37,893 nt of DNA from CBDUBH01 sp965365345. Lineage in GTDB: Bacteria > Bacteroidota > Ignavibacteria > Ignavibacteriales > SURF-24. The notes under the pieces are model-generated. The model was not told where the DNA came from and searched no databases. It was given only the letters and a program-made list of their open reading frames with translations. Positions 8,468 through 16,459 of the stretch are shown here, one piece after another. The number at the start of each line of letters is the position of its first letter. Position 1 is the stretch's first letter. The stretch covers positions 1-37,893 of the forward strand of contig CBDUBH010000026.1 of NCBI GenBank assembly GCA_965365345.1. Direction: 5' to 3'. The position numbers and the translations under genes were made by a program.

Positions 8468-9832
8468 TTAAATTCCCATCGAAATTCTTATAGCGTTTGC
8501 AATATTTTCAACGGGGATAATTTTTATTGATGAATTTCCTTTTACCGATTTAATATTATTTTTGGGGATCACAATATTTGTAAAGCCTAATTTTTCGGCT
8601 TCCTGAATTCTTTTTTCGATATGCGAAATACTTCTTACTTCACCGCCTAATCCGACTTCACCGATCAAAACAAAACCAGGATTAATAGGTTTTTCTAAAA
8701 GGCTAGAAGCAATGCTGCAACAAACTGCAAGATCAACTGCCGGTTCATCAATTTTTACTCCACCGGCCATATTCAGAAAGATATTATGTGCAGAAACTCT
8801 TAATCCGGCACGCTTTTCCAAAACTGCAAGAAGAATTGAAAGTCTGCGATAATCAAAACCGGTTGCCACTCTTTGCGGATTTCCGCCATAATTCATTGGA
8901 GTAACGAGTGCTTGCACTTCAAGCAAAATTGGGCGAGTTCCCTCCATGCTGGAAGTTACAACAGAGCCGTTTGTAGTTTCATCACGCTCGCTTAAAAATA
9001 TTTCACTCGGATTTTTAACTTCACTTAATCCGGTATCGTGCATTTCAAAAATCCCGATTTCATTTGTGCTGCCGAATCTGTTTTTTTGTGCGCGCAAAAT
9101 TCTGTAACTGTGATTTCTTTCTCCTTCAAATTGAAGAACAGTATCAACAACATGTTCTAAAATTTTAGGTCCGGCAATCGTTCCTTCTTTTGTAACATGT
9201 CCGATCAAAATTACGACTTGCTGAGTTGATTTTGCGATCTGCATTAATTTTGAAGTACACTCGCGGATCTGCGTAATTGTTCCGGGCGCGTTATCAAGAT
9301 CGCTTCTGTAAGTAGTTTGAATTGAATCAACAATAACAACGCTCGGCGAATGTTCCTGCATTGCGTAAGTAATATTATCAAGATCCGTTTCGGCAAGAAT
9401 TAAAAAGTTATCTGAATCGACATTCAATCTTGATGCGCGCAATTTAATTTGTCTGTTTGATTCCTCGCCGGTTACATAAAGAACTTTTTCCTTAATTTTT
9501 GACGCGGCTTGCATTACCAAAGTTGATTTTCCTATTCCCGGATCGCCACCGATCAAAATTATAGAGCCGGGCATAAGTCCGCCGCCAAGCACGCGGTCAA
9601 ATTCAGCAATATCGGTTTTAATTCTTTCTTCTTCTAACGCTTCAATATCTTTTAATTTATTTATCGTAACATTTGACCGCTTAAATTGATTAACGGCATT
9701 TTTCGATTTTGAAGTTTCGACCAATTCTTCAGTAAATGAATTCCATTTATCGCATTCAGGACATTTTCCGAGCCAGCGCAAAGATTCATAACCGCAACTT
9801 GAACAGACGTATTTTGTTTTTAATTTCGACAT
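8468..9832 (-). CDS. radA: DNA repair protein RadA (Sms)
   Basis: RadA is a RecA-like ATPase that drives branch migration of recombination intermediates. The 454-residue length is standard. It has an N-terminal C4 zinc finger (Cys10, Cys13, Cys24, Cys27), a Walker A motif GGDPGIGKST at about 95-104, the family signature KNRFGSTNEIG in the middle, and a C-terminal Lon-protease-like domain (VSAHNIFLNMAGG, IGEVGLGGEVR). The ATG at 9832 is preceded by AGGAA at a good distance. It is separated from the downstream lipoprotein gene by about 80 bases and from ispG by a repeat-flanked DUF559 remnant, so ispG and radA probably do not form a tight operon. Confidence 0.97.
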   Translation of the reverse strand: MSKLKTKYVCSSCGYESLRWLGKCPECDKWNSFTEELVETSKSKNAVNQFKRSNVTINKLKDIEALEEERIKTDIAEFDRVLGGGLMPGSIILIGGDPGIGKSTLVMQAASKIKEKVLYVTGEESNRQIKLRASRLNVDSDNFLILAETDLDNITYAMQEHSPSVVIVDSIQTTYRSDLDNAPGTITQIRECTSKLMQIAKSTQQVVILIGHVTKEGTIAGPKILEHVVDTVLQFEGERNHSYRILRAQKNRFGSTNEIGIFEMHDTGLSEVKNPSEIFLSERDETTNGSVVTSSMEGTRPILLEVQALVTPMNYGGNPQRVATGFDYRRLSILLAVLEKRAGLRVSAHNIFLNMAGGVKIDEPAVDLAVCCSIASSLLEKPINPGFVLIGEVGLGGEVRSISHIEKRIQEAEKLGFTNIVIPKNNIKSVKGNSSIKIIPVENIANAIRISMGI

Positions 9833-9900
9833 AATTTCCTGTTTGTTTTATGAATTTAAACGGAATCGTGAGATAAAAAGTTTAGAAAAATAATATAAAT

Positions 9901-9938
9901 TCTCCCTCTTCTGAAGCAGGAGAGGGTTGGGGTGAGGT
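9901..9938. repeat. Left inverted repeat of DUF559 cassette (hairpin)
   Basis: Contains a hairpin with ten-base arms at 9904-9913 and 9917-9926 (CAGGAGAGGG on the right arm, one G-T wobble) and a three-base loop, followed by GTTGGGGTGAGGT. The whole unit is an inverted copy of 10296-10334. It abuts the 3' end of the DUF559 remnant. Confidence 0.85.
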
Positions 9939-9940
9939 CT

Positions 9941-10288
9941 TTATTTATGATTATCCGGTGCCTCTTTAATTTTAAGCAAAACTCCATTAAGATTATCATT
10001 TATTTCATTATTCTAAAATCTCAAAATTCTATAACCTTTACTTCTCAAATACTCATCTCTGATTTCATCTTTTTGATTTTCTGAATGTTGTCCACCGTCA
10101 AGTTCAATTATTAATATTTTATCAGGACAATAAAAATCTACTATGTATTTTCCAATTGGTGATTGTCTTTTAAATCTTAAGCCTTAAAAATTTCTATTTC
10201 TTAATATTCTCCATAGTTTTCTTTCTTCATCAGTTAATTCTTTTCTTAATTTTCTTGCGAATTGATATTTGTTTACAAAATTTTTCAT
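9941..10288 (-). pseudogene. DUF559 endonuclease-like gene, interrupted by two nonsense codons
   Basis: On the minus strand a single continuous frame of 115 sense or nonsense codons runs from ATG at 10288 to TAA at 9941-9943. It encodes a typical DUF559 (Vsr/restriction-endonuclease-fold-like) protein: ARKLRKELTDEERKLW, then FKRQSPIGKYIVDFYCP, then IIELDGGQHSENQKDE and YLRSKGYRILRF. Two in-frame stops interrupt it: TAA at 10184-10186, and TAG at 10013-10015 where the family usually has Trp (RFWNNE), a one-base change from TGG. No frameshift is present. The ribosome site GGTGAGG lies within the right-hand inverted repeat. The catalytic-looking Asp/Glu-Asp-Gly-Gly-His core falls between the two stops, so the gene should be inactive unless stops are read through. 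Confidence 0.85.
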
Positions 10289-10295
10289 CTTATAA

Positions 10296-10334
10296 ACCTC
10301 ACCCTTATCCCTCTCCTGCTTCAGGAGAGGGAGA
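10296..10334. repeat. Right inverted repeat of DUF559 cassette (perfect hairpin)
   Basis: A perfect ten-base-pair hairpin, 10309-10318 with 10322-10331 and loop CTT, preceded by ACCTCACCCTTAT. It is an inverted copy of 9901-9938. It lies 15 bases beyond the ispG stop codon and could also terminate ispG transcription; the inner part supplies the GGTGAGG ribosome site of the DUF559 gene. Confidence 0.85.
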
Positions 10335-10346
10335 GAAACAATTTCA

Positions 10347-12296
10347 CTAATTTTGTTCCGCCTCAATCCAGCGGCCATCGCCTTTGATCAAATCGATCAA
10401 TTCATCAACCGCAAATTCAGAATTTACATTTCGCTTAACAACTTCTTTTCCTTTGTATAAAGTAATTTTTCCAACGCCGCTACCGACATAACCATAATCA
10501 GCATCAGCCATTTCACCGGGACCGTTTACTATGCAGCCCATAATTCCGATTTTCACGCCTTTCAAATGTGATGTGCGTGAACGAATCTTTGCAGTTACTT
10601 CCTGCAGATCGAATAAAGTTCTACCGCAACTCGGACAAGCAATATATTCAGTTTTTGAAATTCTTAATCTTGCGGCCTGTAAAATTCCGAAAAAAACATT
10701 ATTTACAAATTTTTTCTTGTCTGTTTTTTCAAAAAATTTAACTTCATCAAAATTTGCCCAAACTCCATCACCAAATCCATCAATCAAAAGTGCACCGAAA
10801 TCAGTTGATGAATAAAGCATAAATTCATCTTGATCAATATTTGAATAATTTCTCTTTATGATAACCGGATTTTCAATTCCCAAATTCATAAATTCAAAAA
10901 AGATTCTGCGCTGTTCTGCCATTCCATGTTTGTTTTCGGTTTCCAAAATCAAAACAGCGGATTTATCATCCTTGAAAATTTCAAGTCCGGAAATATTTCT
11001 AATATCAACTTTTACAAAATTTAATTTTTCTGATTTTTCATTTGTTAATTTATAATCATCAAATTCAAAAATCGGGAAAGAATTATTTTTATATTTTAAA
11101 TTTTTCCAAAAAGAAAAATCGTAAACGGCTTTTAATTGAAGCGGAAGTTCAAAATCCGGTTCATTATTTTTAAGATAAATAAAGTCACAAGCCATATCAC
11201 TCAAATTCCATTTATCGGTAATTTCGTTGTAATTATATCCAACCGGAATTAAATCTTTATGATTTGAAATTCCTTTTGAAAAATCCGCAAAAACTCTCGG
11301 AACATTTTCACCGCCAATATTTTCTACTTCAAAAGTTTTGCGTTTTGCATATTCAAAAGGCGATTTAGGAATTTCTAAAATTTGCGGAATTGCAGAATGT
11401 TCTTCTCTTTTCAAATATCTTTTTGCAAGTGAAATTGCAACAGGCGCTTCATATTCCGGTTCTTCAGTAAGTGAAACTCTGATCGTATCGCCTAAACCAT
11501 CTTCAAGTAAAGTCCCAATTCCCACAGCGGATTTTATTCTTCCATCTTCACCATCGCCAGCTTCGGTAACGCCCAAATGCAAAGGATAATTCATATTGCT
11601 TTCAACCATTTTTTGAACGAGCAATCTGTAAGCCTGAACCATAACTTGCGTGTTGCTGGCTTTCATTGAAAGAACAATATCATAATAATTCAAATCTTCG
11701 CAGATGCGTAAAAATTCCATTGCGGATTCAACCATTCCGAGCGGAGTATCGCCGTATCGACTCATAATTCTATCGGAAAGCGAACCGTGATTTGTACCGA
11801 TTCGCATTGCTGTTCCGTATTCTTTGCAAATTTTTACGAGCGGCGAAAATCTTTCGCGGATTCTTTCCAATTCTTCTTGATATTCGGAATCGGAATATTC
11901 AATCTGCTGAAATTTTTTCTTATCAACATAATTCCCCGGATTCACGCGGACTTTTTCTACAATTCTTGCGGCTAGTTCGGCAGCATTCGGAGTAAAATGA
12001 ATATCGGCAATTAGAGGAACATCGTAACCGCGTTTTTTCAATTCTTTTTTTATCTCGGAAAGATTTTGCGCTTCCTTAATACTCGGCGCTGTTATGCGAA
12101 CATACTCGCAGCCGGCGTTCACCATTCTGATTGTCTGCTCAACAGTTCCGATCGTGTTCATCGTGTCGGTTGTTGTCATCGATTGAATCCTTATCGGATT
12201 ATTTCCGCCGAGTGAAATATCACCGACTTTCACTTCGCGAGTTTTAAATCTTTTGTATTGAGTTAAACTTTCACAGTAATTTATTTTTGTGCTCAT
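10347..12296 (-). CDS. ispG: 4-hydroxy-3-methylbut-2-enyl diphosphate synthase, large form
   Basis: IspG (GcpE) converts methylerythritol cyclodiphosphate to hydroxymethylbutenyl diphosphate in the MEP isoprenoid pathway, using a [4Fe-4S] cluster. The N-terminal TIM barrel (about 1-300) begins with REVKVGDISLGG and QSMTTTDT. The C-terminal domain carries the cluster motifs CPSCGRTLFDLQ and GIMGCIVNGPGE. At 649 residues it is the enlarged form with a middle domain (about 300-530) found in plants, Chlorobi, Bacteroidota and relatives, against roughly 370 residues in E. coli. It is upstream of, but separated from, radA on the same strand. The start ATG at 12296 has no strong ribosome site but matches the family N-terminus. 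Confidence 0.97.
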   Translation of the reverse strand: MSTKINYCESLTQYKRFKTREVKVGDISLGGNNPIRIQSMTTTDTMNTIGTVEQTIRMVNAGCEYVRITAPSIKEAQNLSEIKKELKKRGYDVPLIADIHFTPNAAELAARIVEKVRVNPGNYVDKKKFQQIEYSDSEYQEELERIRERFSPLVKICKEYGTAMRIGTNHGSLSDRIMSRYGDTPLGMVESAMEFLRICEDLNYYDIVLSMKASNTQVMVQAYRLLVQKMVESNMNYPLHLGVTEAGDGEDGRIKSAVGIGTLLEDGLGDTIRVSLTEEPEYEAPVAISLAKRYLKREEHSAIPQILEIPKSPFEYAKRKTFEVENIGGENVPRVFADFSKGISNHKDLIPVGYNYNEITDKWNLSDMACDFIYLKNNEPDFELPLQLKAVYDFSFWKNLKYKNNSFPIFEFDDYKLTNEKSEKLNFVKVDIRNISGLEIFKDDKSAVLILETENKHGMAEQRRIFFEFMNLGIENPVIIKRNYSNIDQDEFMLYSSTDFGALLIDGFGDGVWANFDEVKFFEKTDKKKFVNNVFFGILQAARLRISKTEYIACPSCGRTLFDLQEVTAKIRSRTSHLKGVKIGIMGCIVNGPGEMADADYGYVGSGVGKITLYKGKEVVKRNVNSEFAVDELIDLIKGDGRWIEAEQN

Positions 12297-12410
12297 AAAA
12301 TTATTTTAATTTGATTTTGTATTAATGAAAAAATTTATAAGAAAGTTCTTTAAAATACGAATAAAAAATTTCTAATTGAATTGGAGGAATAATTTAGGAT
12401 GATGGTTTTT

Positions 12411-12450
12411 AAAAGATTCAAAGATGAAAAGATTCAAAGATGAAAAGATT
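12411..12450. repeat. 16-base tandem repeat, 2.5 copies
   Basis: The unit AAAAGATTCAAAGATG occurs at 12411-12426 and 12427-12442, followed by a half copy to 12450. The two full copies are identical. It lies upstream of ispG. Confidence 0.9.
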
Positions 12451-12483
12451 AGATATATTAAAAAATGACTTTGTTAATCATGC

Positions 12484-12581
12484 TTGTCCGCCTTGGCCGA
12501 AGCAATTCGGACAGGTCCGGAATCTTTTCTGAATTGAAATTACCCGAGCGAAGGGACAAAAAGGATACCCGGCAAGCCGGA
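12484..12581. repeat. Dispersed GC-rich palindromic repeat
   Basis: Noticeably richer in G+C than its surroundings. It contains inverted words GTCCG (12486-12490) and CGGAC (12508-12512), and a tight hairpin CCGGCAAGCCGG (12569-12580) followed by AATGAC, a half-site resembling the GTCATTCC repeats elsewhere in the window. Confidence 0.6.
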
Positions 12582-12650
12582 ATGACTGATCAGAATTAAG
12601 CTAAACTTTAAATTCATTTTTATGACTTTGAAGTAAATTTTTCTAAATTT

Positions 12651-14144
12651 CTAACTTCTTGCTTTCAACAAAACTTCTTCTTCAAAAATATTTCCGATTC
12701 CCAATATTCCTTTCGGATCAAATTGCAATTTTAATTTTGCCATTTTTCTAATTTCATTTTCGCTGTACATCAATTTGAAATATTCGGTTTTTAATTTTCC
12801 GATTCCGTGTTCGGCTGAAATTGTTCCGCCTGATTTTACAGCTTCGGCGCAAATTTGTTTGTAAATTTCTTTTGCAAATTTGTGTTCATCTTGATTTTTC
12901 GGAAGCAGGTTCAAATGATAATGTGAATTTCCGAAGTGTCCGTAAATTACGTAATCGAAGTTATTTTGTTCTGCAATATTTTTTAAGTAAAAATAAAAAT
13001 CAATAAATCCGGAATCGGGAATCGCAATATCTGTCCCGACTTTCGTAATATTTTTTTGCGCAACAAATTCACTTACTTTCCACGAAATCGCGTGACGGAA
13101 GTCTTTAAACTTTTCCAATTCATTTTTATTTGATGCAAACCAAGCTTCATTTTCATTTGCATTATATTTTTGAATTAATTCAATTAATTTTTCAAAAATA
13201 AATTCTTCGTTTTCTGAATTTATTTCCTGTTCAAACCAAACAGCAGCGTTTGCATTTTCCGGAATTTGCGGATAATCTTCCTTCAATAATTTCAAAGAAT
13301 TGAAATCAAAGAATTCCAACGCGCGCGCATCAATATTGATTTTATTGGCTTTTCTTGTTGTGTAAGAAATTTCTCTTGCTTCATTTATAAATTGAAACGC
13401 GTTATTTTCTTCATCAAAAAATATTACTGCCGATAAAATCTTTTCCGGAAGATCAATCAACTTTAATTTTATTTCTGAAATGAATCCCAAAGTTCCTTCG
13501 GAGCCGATAAACAAATCGATCAGATCCATATCTTCTTTTATGAAATATCCGGCGGCGTTTTTTACAATTGGAATTTTTATTTTGGGGAGAGAAAATTCAA
13601 GATTAAGATTATCAGTAAGATCAAGATTAAGAACGGAATTTTGGAATTTAAATTCACCACGGCTCAAATTTAGAACTTTTCCATTTGCCAAAATTATTGT
13701 CAATCCGGTTACAAAATTTCTGGTTGCGCCATATTTGAAAGTTTTTGCGCCGCTTGCGTTAGTTGCAACATTTGCGCCGATGAAACAATTTCTTTCTGTG
13801 GGATCGGGCGGATAAAATAAATTCAGTTTTTCAACTTCTTCCTGAAAATTTTTTAACAAAACTCCGGGCTGAACAATTGCAAATTTTTCTTTGGAATTAA
13901 TTTCCAAAATTTTATTCAGCTTTTCCGTTGAAATTACAATTCCGCCTTTCGGAACCCGCGCGCCTGTTAATCCGGTTCCGTTTCCTGAAATTGTAATTTT
14001 TAGATTTTGTTCACCCGCTATTTTGAAAATTTCAATTACATCATTTTCATTTTCAGGAAAATAAACCGCATCGCAAAAACCTTTAACATTTGCGGCATCA
14101 ACTAAAAAATTCTGAATTTCATCTTGATCTTTTTTAACGATCAT
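12651..14144 (-). CDS. FAD-linked oxidase, GlcD / D-lactate dehydrogenase type
   Basis: A 497-residue flavoprotein of the vanillyl-alcohol-oxidase/GlcD family, which oxidises 2-hydroxy acids such as D-lactate or glycolate. The PCMH-type FAD domain (about 20-230) shows SGNGTGLTGARVPKGG, PPDPTERNCFIGANVATNAS and GSEGTLGFISE. The C-terminal oxidase domain ends with ISAEHGIGKLK and FDPKGILGIGNIF. There is no attached iron-sulfur domain and no GlcE/GlcF gene nearby, so the electron acceptor and exact substrate are open. Its ATG overlaps the stop of the Trm112-like gene by one base (TAATG), indicating translational coupling. Confidence 0.93.
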   Translation of the reverse strand: MIVKKDQDEIQNFLVDAANVKGFCDAVYFPENENDVIEIFKIAGEQNLKITISGNGTGLTGARVPKGGIVISTEKLNKILEINSKEKFAIVQPGVLLKNFQEEVEKLNLFYPPDPTERNCFIGANVATNASGAKTFKYGATRNFVTGLTIILANGKVLNLSRGEFKFQNSVLNLDLTDNLNLEFSLPKIKIPIVKNAAGYFIKEDMDLIDLFIGSEGTLGFISEIKLKLIDLPEKILSAVIFFDEENNAFQFINEAREISYTTRKANKINIDARALEFFDFNSLKLLKEDYPQIPENANAAVWFEQEINSENEEFIFEKLIELIQKYNANENEAWFASNKNELEKFKDFRHAISWKVSEFVAQKNITKVGTDIAIPDSGFIDFYFYLKNIAEQNNFDYVIYGHFGNSHYHLNLLPKNQDEHKFAKEIYKQICAEAVKSGGTISAEHGIGKLKTEYFKLMYSENEIRKMAKLKLQFDPKGILGIGNIFEEEVLLKARS

Positions 14145-14359
14145 TATTCAAAACTTTTTCCGTGCTTTTTCATAATTTCTTTCCAGGTTTCGTAATCCAA
14201 TTGTTCAGATTCTTCAATCAGCATAACCGGAATGCCATCTTCAATCCTGTATTTTCTGCGAGTATTTTTATCGGTTGAAATCAAATAATTATCTTCCAAA
14301 ACCAGATCCGCTTTTGTGTCGGGGCAACATAAAATTTCAAGCAATTCTTTACTTATCAT
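14144..14359 (-). CDS. Trm112 family small protein (UPF0434/YcaR-like)
   Basis: A 71-residue protein with the Trm112 pattern: LLEILCCPDTKADL near the start, then KYRIEDGIPVMLIEE. Members are small zinc-ribbon-like proteins; eukaryotic Trm112 activates methyltransferases, but bacterial single-domain forms are poorly characterised. The usual CPxC knuckle is reduced here to CCPDT, so metal binding is doubtful, as in many bacterial relatives. The ATG has GAGGAAA just upstream. It is the first gene of a two-gene unit with the FAD oxidase, though no functional connection is known. Confidence 0.88.
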   Translation of the reverse strand: MISKELLEILCCPDTKADLVLEDNYLISTDKNTRRKYRIEDGIPVMLIEESEQLDYETWKEIMKKHGKSFE

Positions 14360-14523
14360 TTTTTCCTCATGTGAATTTTAATCAATTTTAAATATACTTA
14401 AATGAAATTTTAAATGATAAACTTTGTTTACGGATAAATTAGGACATTGAAGTTTGATTTAAAAATTTTAGATTACTTTTGAATCTTTTTCAGAATGATT
14501 TTTAGCAAAAATTTTAATTTCAA

Positions 14524-14540
14524 TGCAAAATATTTTTGCA
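14524..14540. promoter_or_regulatory. Perfect 7-base dyad upstream of peroxiredoxin gene
   Basis: TGCAAAA-TAT-TTTTGCA, centred about 60 bases before the peroxiredoxin ATG. The position and symmetry would suit a dimeric repressor or activator, but no regulator is identified, and AT-rich dyads of this size can arise by chance. Confidence 0.35.
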
Positions 14541-14591
14541 GAATTTATTCTTCTTTAACTAAAATCAAATTATTTTAAATCAGAGGTGTTT

Positions 14592-15254
14592 ATGGAAAAT
14601 CAAAACGGAAATTTAACCGGCATTCCTTTAATCGGCGAAAAATTCCCCGAAATGAAAGTCCACACAACAAATGGACCTTTATCATTACCAAATGATTTCA
14701 AAGGAAAGTGGTTTGTACTTTTCAGTCATCCCGGCGATTTTACTCCGGTTTGCACAACGGAATTTGTAGCTTTTGCAAAACGCGCAGAGAAATTCAAAGA
14801 ACTGAACACTGAACTTATCGGACTTTCAATTGATCAGGTTTTTTCACATATCAAATGGATTGAATGGATCGAAGCAAATTTAGGAACTAAAATTGAATTT
14901 CCGATAATTGCTGATGATATGGGAAAAGTTGCAATTAAATTGGGAATGATTCATCCGGGAAAAGGCACAAACACAGTTCGTGCAGTTTTTATTGTTGATC
15001 CCGAAGGAATTATGAGATTGATGCTTTATTATCCGCAGGAAGTCGGCAGACAAGTTGACGAAGTTTTGCGCGCGCTTAAAGCTTTGCAAATTTCCGATAG
15101 AGAAAAAGTTGCAATGCCTGAAAATTGGCCGAATAATGAAATTTTGGGCGATAAAGTTATTATTCCGCCGGCAAAAGATATGGCAACAGTAAAAGAAAGA
15201 ATGAATTGGGAAAACAAATTTGATTGGTGGTTTGCGTATAAAGAACTGAATTAA
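14592..15254 (+). CDS. 1-Cys peroxiredoxin (Prx6/AhpC-TSA family)
   Basis: A thiol peroxidase that reduces hydrogen peroxide and alkyl hydroperoxides. With the ATG at 14592 it has 220 residues, standard for Prx6. The active-site motif HPGDFTPVCTTEF places the peroxidatic cysteine at Cys54, and no other cysteine is present, so it is a 1-Cys enzyme needing an external reductant. DQVFSHIKWIEWI and the long C-terminal dimerisation region also fit Prx6. I chose ATG 14592 because GAGG lies five bases upstream; a GTG at 14586 overlaps that ribosome site. It is monocistronic, with a dyad upstream (14524) and a terminator downstream (15283). Confidence 0.95.
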   Translation: MENQNGNLTGIPLIGEKFPEMKVHTTNGPLSLPNDFKGKWFVLFSHPGDFTPVCTTEFVAFAKRAEKFKELNTELIGLSIDQVFSHIKWIEWIEANLGTKIEFPIIADDMGKVAIKLGMIHPGKGTNTVRAVFIVDPEGIMRLMLYYPQEVGRQVDEVLRALKALQISDREKVAMPENWPNNEILGDKVIIPPAKDMATVKERMNWENKFDWWFAYKELN

Positions 15255-15282
15255 TTTCAGGAATTTTTACCGATCAAATTTT

Positions 15283-15316
15283 AGCCGTCATAATTTTAAT
15301 TTTGGCGGCTTTTTAT
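15283..15316 (+). terminator. Rho-independent terminator after peroxiredoxin gene
   Basis: AGCCGTC (15283-15289) pairs with GGCGGCT (15304-15310) and is followed by TTTTTA. It starts about 28 bases after the stop codon. Confidence 0.75.
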
Positions 15317-15479
15317 TTATCAATTTGAAAATTTTTACTTCAAATTTTCGCTTTGGGATTATTTTATGAAATTAGTTAATTTTAACCGGCTTAATAAATA
15401 TTTTTTTTAATATTTTGATTTTATATTTTGAAAAAAATGTTTAATGTAATTGTAAATTTTTAACGTAAGGTAAGTCCGG

Positions 15480-16244
15480 TTGCAAAAAATTTCCGTTATA
15501 ATAATAACAAAAGATGAAGAAGAAAATTTAGAAGATTGCCTTGAAAGCGTTTTATGGGCTGATGAAATTATTCTGGTTGATTCAGGCAGTAAAGATAAAA
15601 CTTTAGAGATCGCAAAAAATTTTAACGCTAAAATTTTTCATAAAGAGTGGGAAGGATTTGCAAATCAAAAAAGATATGCACTTAATTTGGCAAATAACGA
15701 AATTGTTTTAAGCATTGATGCTGATGAAAGAATTACAGAAAAATTGAAAGATGAAATTTTGAATCTGGATTTTTCCAAAGCCGATGGATTTTCAATTCCG
15801 CGCCAAAATTATTTTCTGAATAAGGAAATTACGACCTGCGGATGGGACAAAGATTATCAGCTTAGGCTTTTTAAAAAAAGTAAGACAAAAGTGATAGAAA
15901 GACCTGTTCACGAAGGATTCAGTGTTAAAGGGAAAGTTGAAAAACTCCAAAATAAAATGATTCATTTTACGCACACATCAATTGCAAAAACTTTCGAAAA
16001 AATAAATCTTTATTCAACTTTACAAGCTCAGGAAAGACACGATAAAAAGGTAGCCGGAATCGGAATTCTGGCTCATTCTTTTTCCGCATTTTTCAGATTT
16101 TTTATTTCGTTAAAAGGATATAAAGACGGCATTCACGGACTTATGGTTTCACTTATGAATTCAGTTACAACAATGCTGACATATATGAAAATTTGGGAAA
16201 TGAATAATTCAAAACCGGAAAATGAAAGAGTAGAAAATAAATAA
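15480..16244 (+). CDS. Family 2 glycosyltransferase, KdtX/WaaE-like
   Basis: A GT-A fold glycosyltransferase of 254 residues. It begins ISVIIITKDEEENLEDCL, continues WADEIILVDSGSKDKT, and has the metal-binding acidic motif in LSIDADERI. This pattern, with EWEGFANQKRYAL between, is typical of the KdtX/WaaE/LgtF group that adds glucose to heptose or other core sugars of lipopolysaccharide. It lies upstream of MsbA-like and ligase-like genes, which supports a role in surface glycolipid assembly at the cytoplasmic face. The start is TTG at 15480 with AAGG about ten bases upstream; no ATG precedes the conserved N-terminus. The sugar donor and acceptor cannot be told. Confidence 0.92.
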   Translation: MQKISVIIITKDEEENLEDCLESVLWADEIILVDSGSKDKTLEIAKNFNAKIFHKEWEGFANQKRYALNLANNEIVLSIDADERITEKLKDEILNLDFSKADGFSIPRQNYFLNKEITTCGWDKDYQLRLFKKSKTKVIERPVHEGFSVKGKVEKLQNKMIHFTHTSIAKTFEKINLYSTLQAQERHDKKVAGIGILAHSFSAFFRFFISLKGYKDGIHGLMVSLMNSVTTMLTYMKIWEMNNSKPENERVENK

Positions 16245-16250
16245 TTATTT

Positions 16251-16358
16251 GTCATTGCATAAGCGAGAAATCTTTAAAACAAAAATGATTCCTGATAAGC
16301 AGGAAGACAAGAAAAATAAATTGTCATTGCGAGCGAATTTATGTGCGAAGCAATCTCT
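16251..16358. repeat. Two GTCATTGC-type dispersed repeats
   Basis: GTCATTGCATAAGCGAGAAA begins at 16251, and a fuller copy, TTGTCATTGCGAGCG, begins at 16321 and ends with CGAAGCAATCT near 16356. ATTGC and GCAAT form the inverted ends. The same words occur at 35136-35232. They lie in the 215-base gap before the MsbA-like gene. Confidence 0.7.
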
Positions 16359-16459
16359 GTGATTAATCAAAATAAAAATTTAAAAGATTTCTCATTCCTG
16401 TTGAATTCAAAATTGCAAAAATTAAAACTGTTAACTAAAAACTAAACGAGATTTTTTAA

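Larger units (their letters stand above)
12297..12650. other. Intergenic region with repeats, no gene seen
   Basis: This 354-base gap between the ispG start and the FAD oxidase stop holds a 16-base tandem repeat (12411-12450) and a GC-richer dispersed repeat (12484-12581). A tiny frame from ATG 12399 behind GGAGGA ends after 14 codons and is not considered a gene. The ispG promoter should lie near 12300-12400 but I could not define it. Confidence 0.6.

Noticed and set aside
10289..10378. Upstream extension of the DUF559 frame beyond ATG 10288
   Set aside because: It reads through the hairpin repeat into the ispG 3' end; the conserved protein starts at ATG 10288, with a ribosome site in the repeat.
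10347..12296. Middle segment of ispG as a fusion or insertion unique to this genome
   Set aside because: The enlarged IspG with a middle domain is known in Bacteroidota, Chlorobi and plants.
12399..12443. Tiny frame behind a good GGAGGA site upstream of ispG
   Set aside because: Only 14 codons, built mostly from the tandem repeat; no sign of a real peptide.
16251..16358. CRISPR-like direct repeats
   Set aside because: Only two related, unequal copies with inverted ends and no regular spacers; they are dispersed palindromic repeats.
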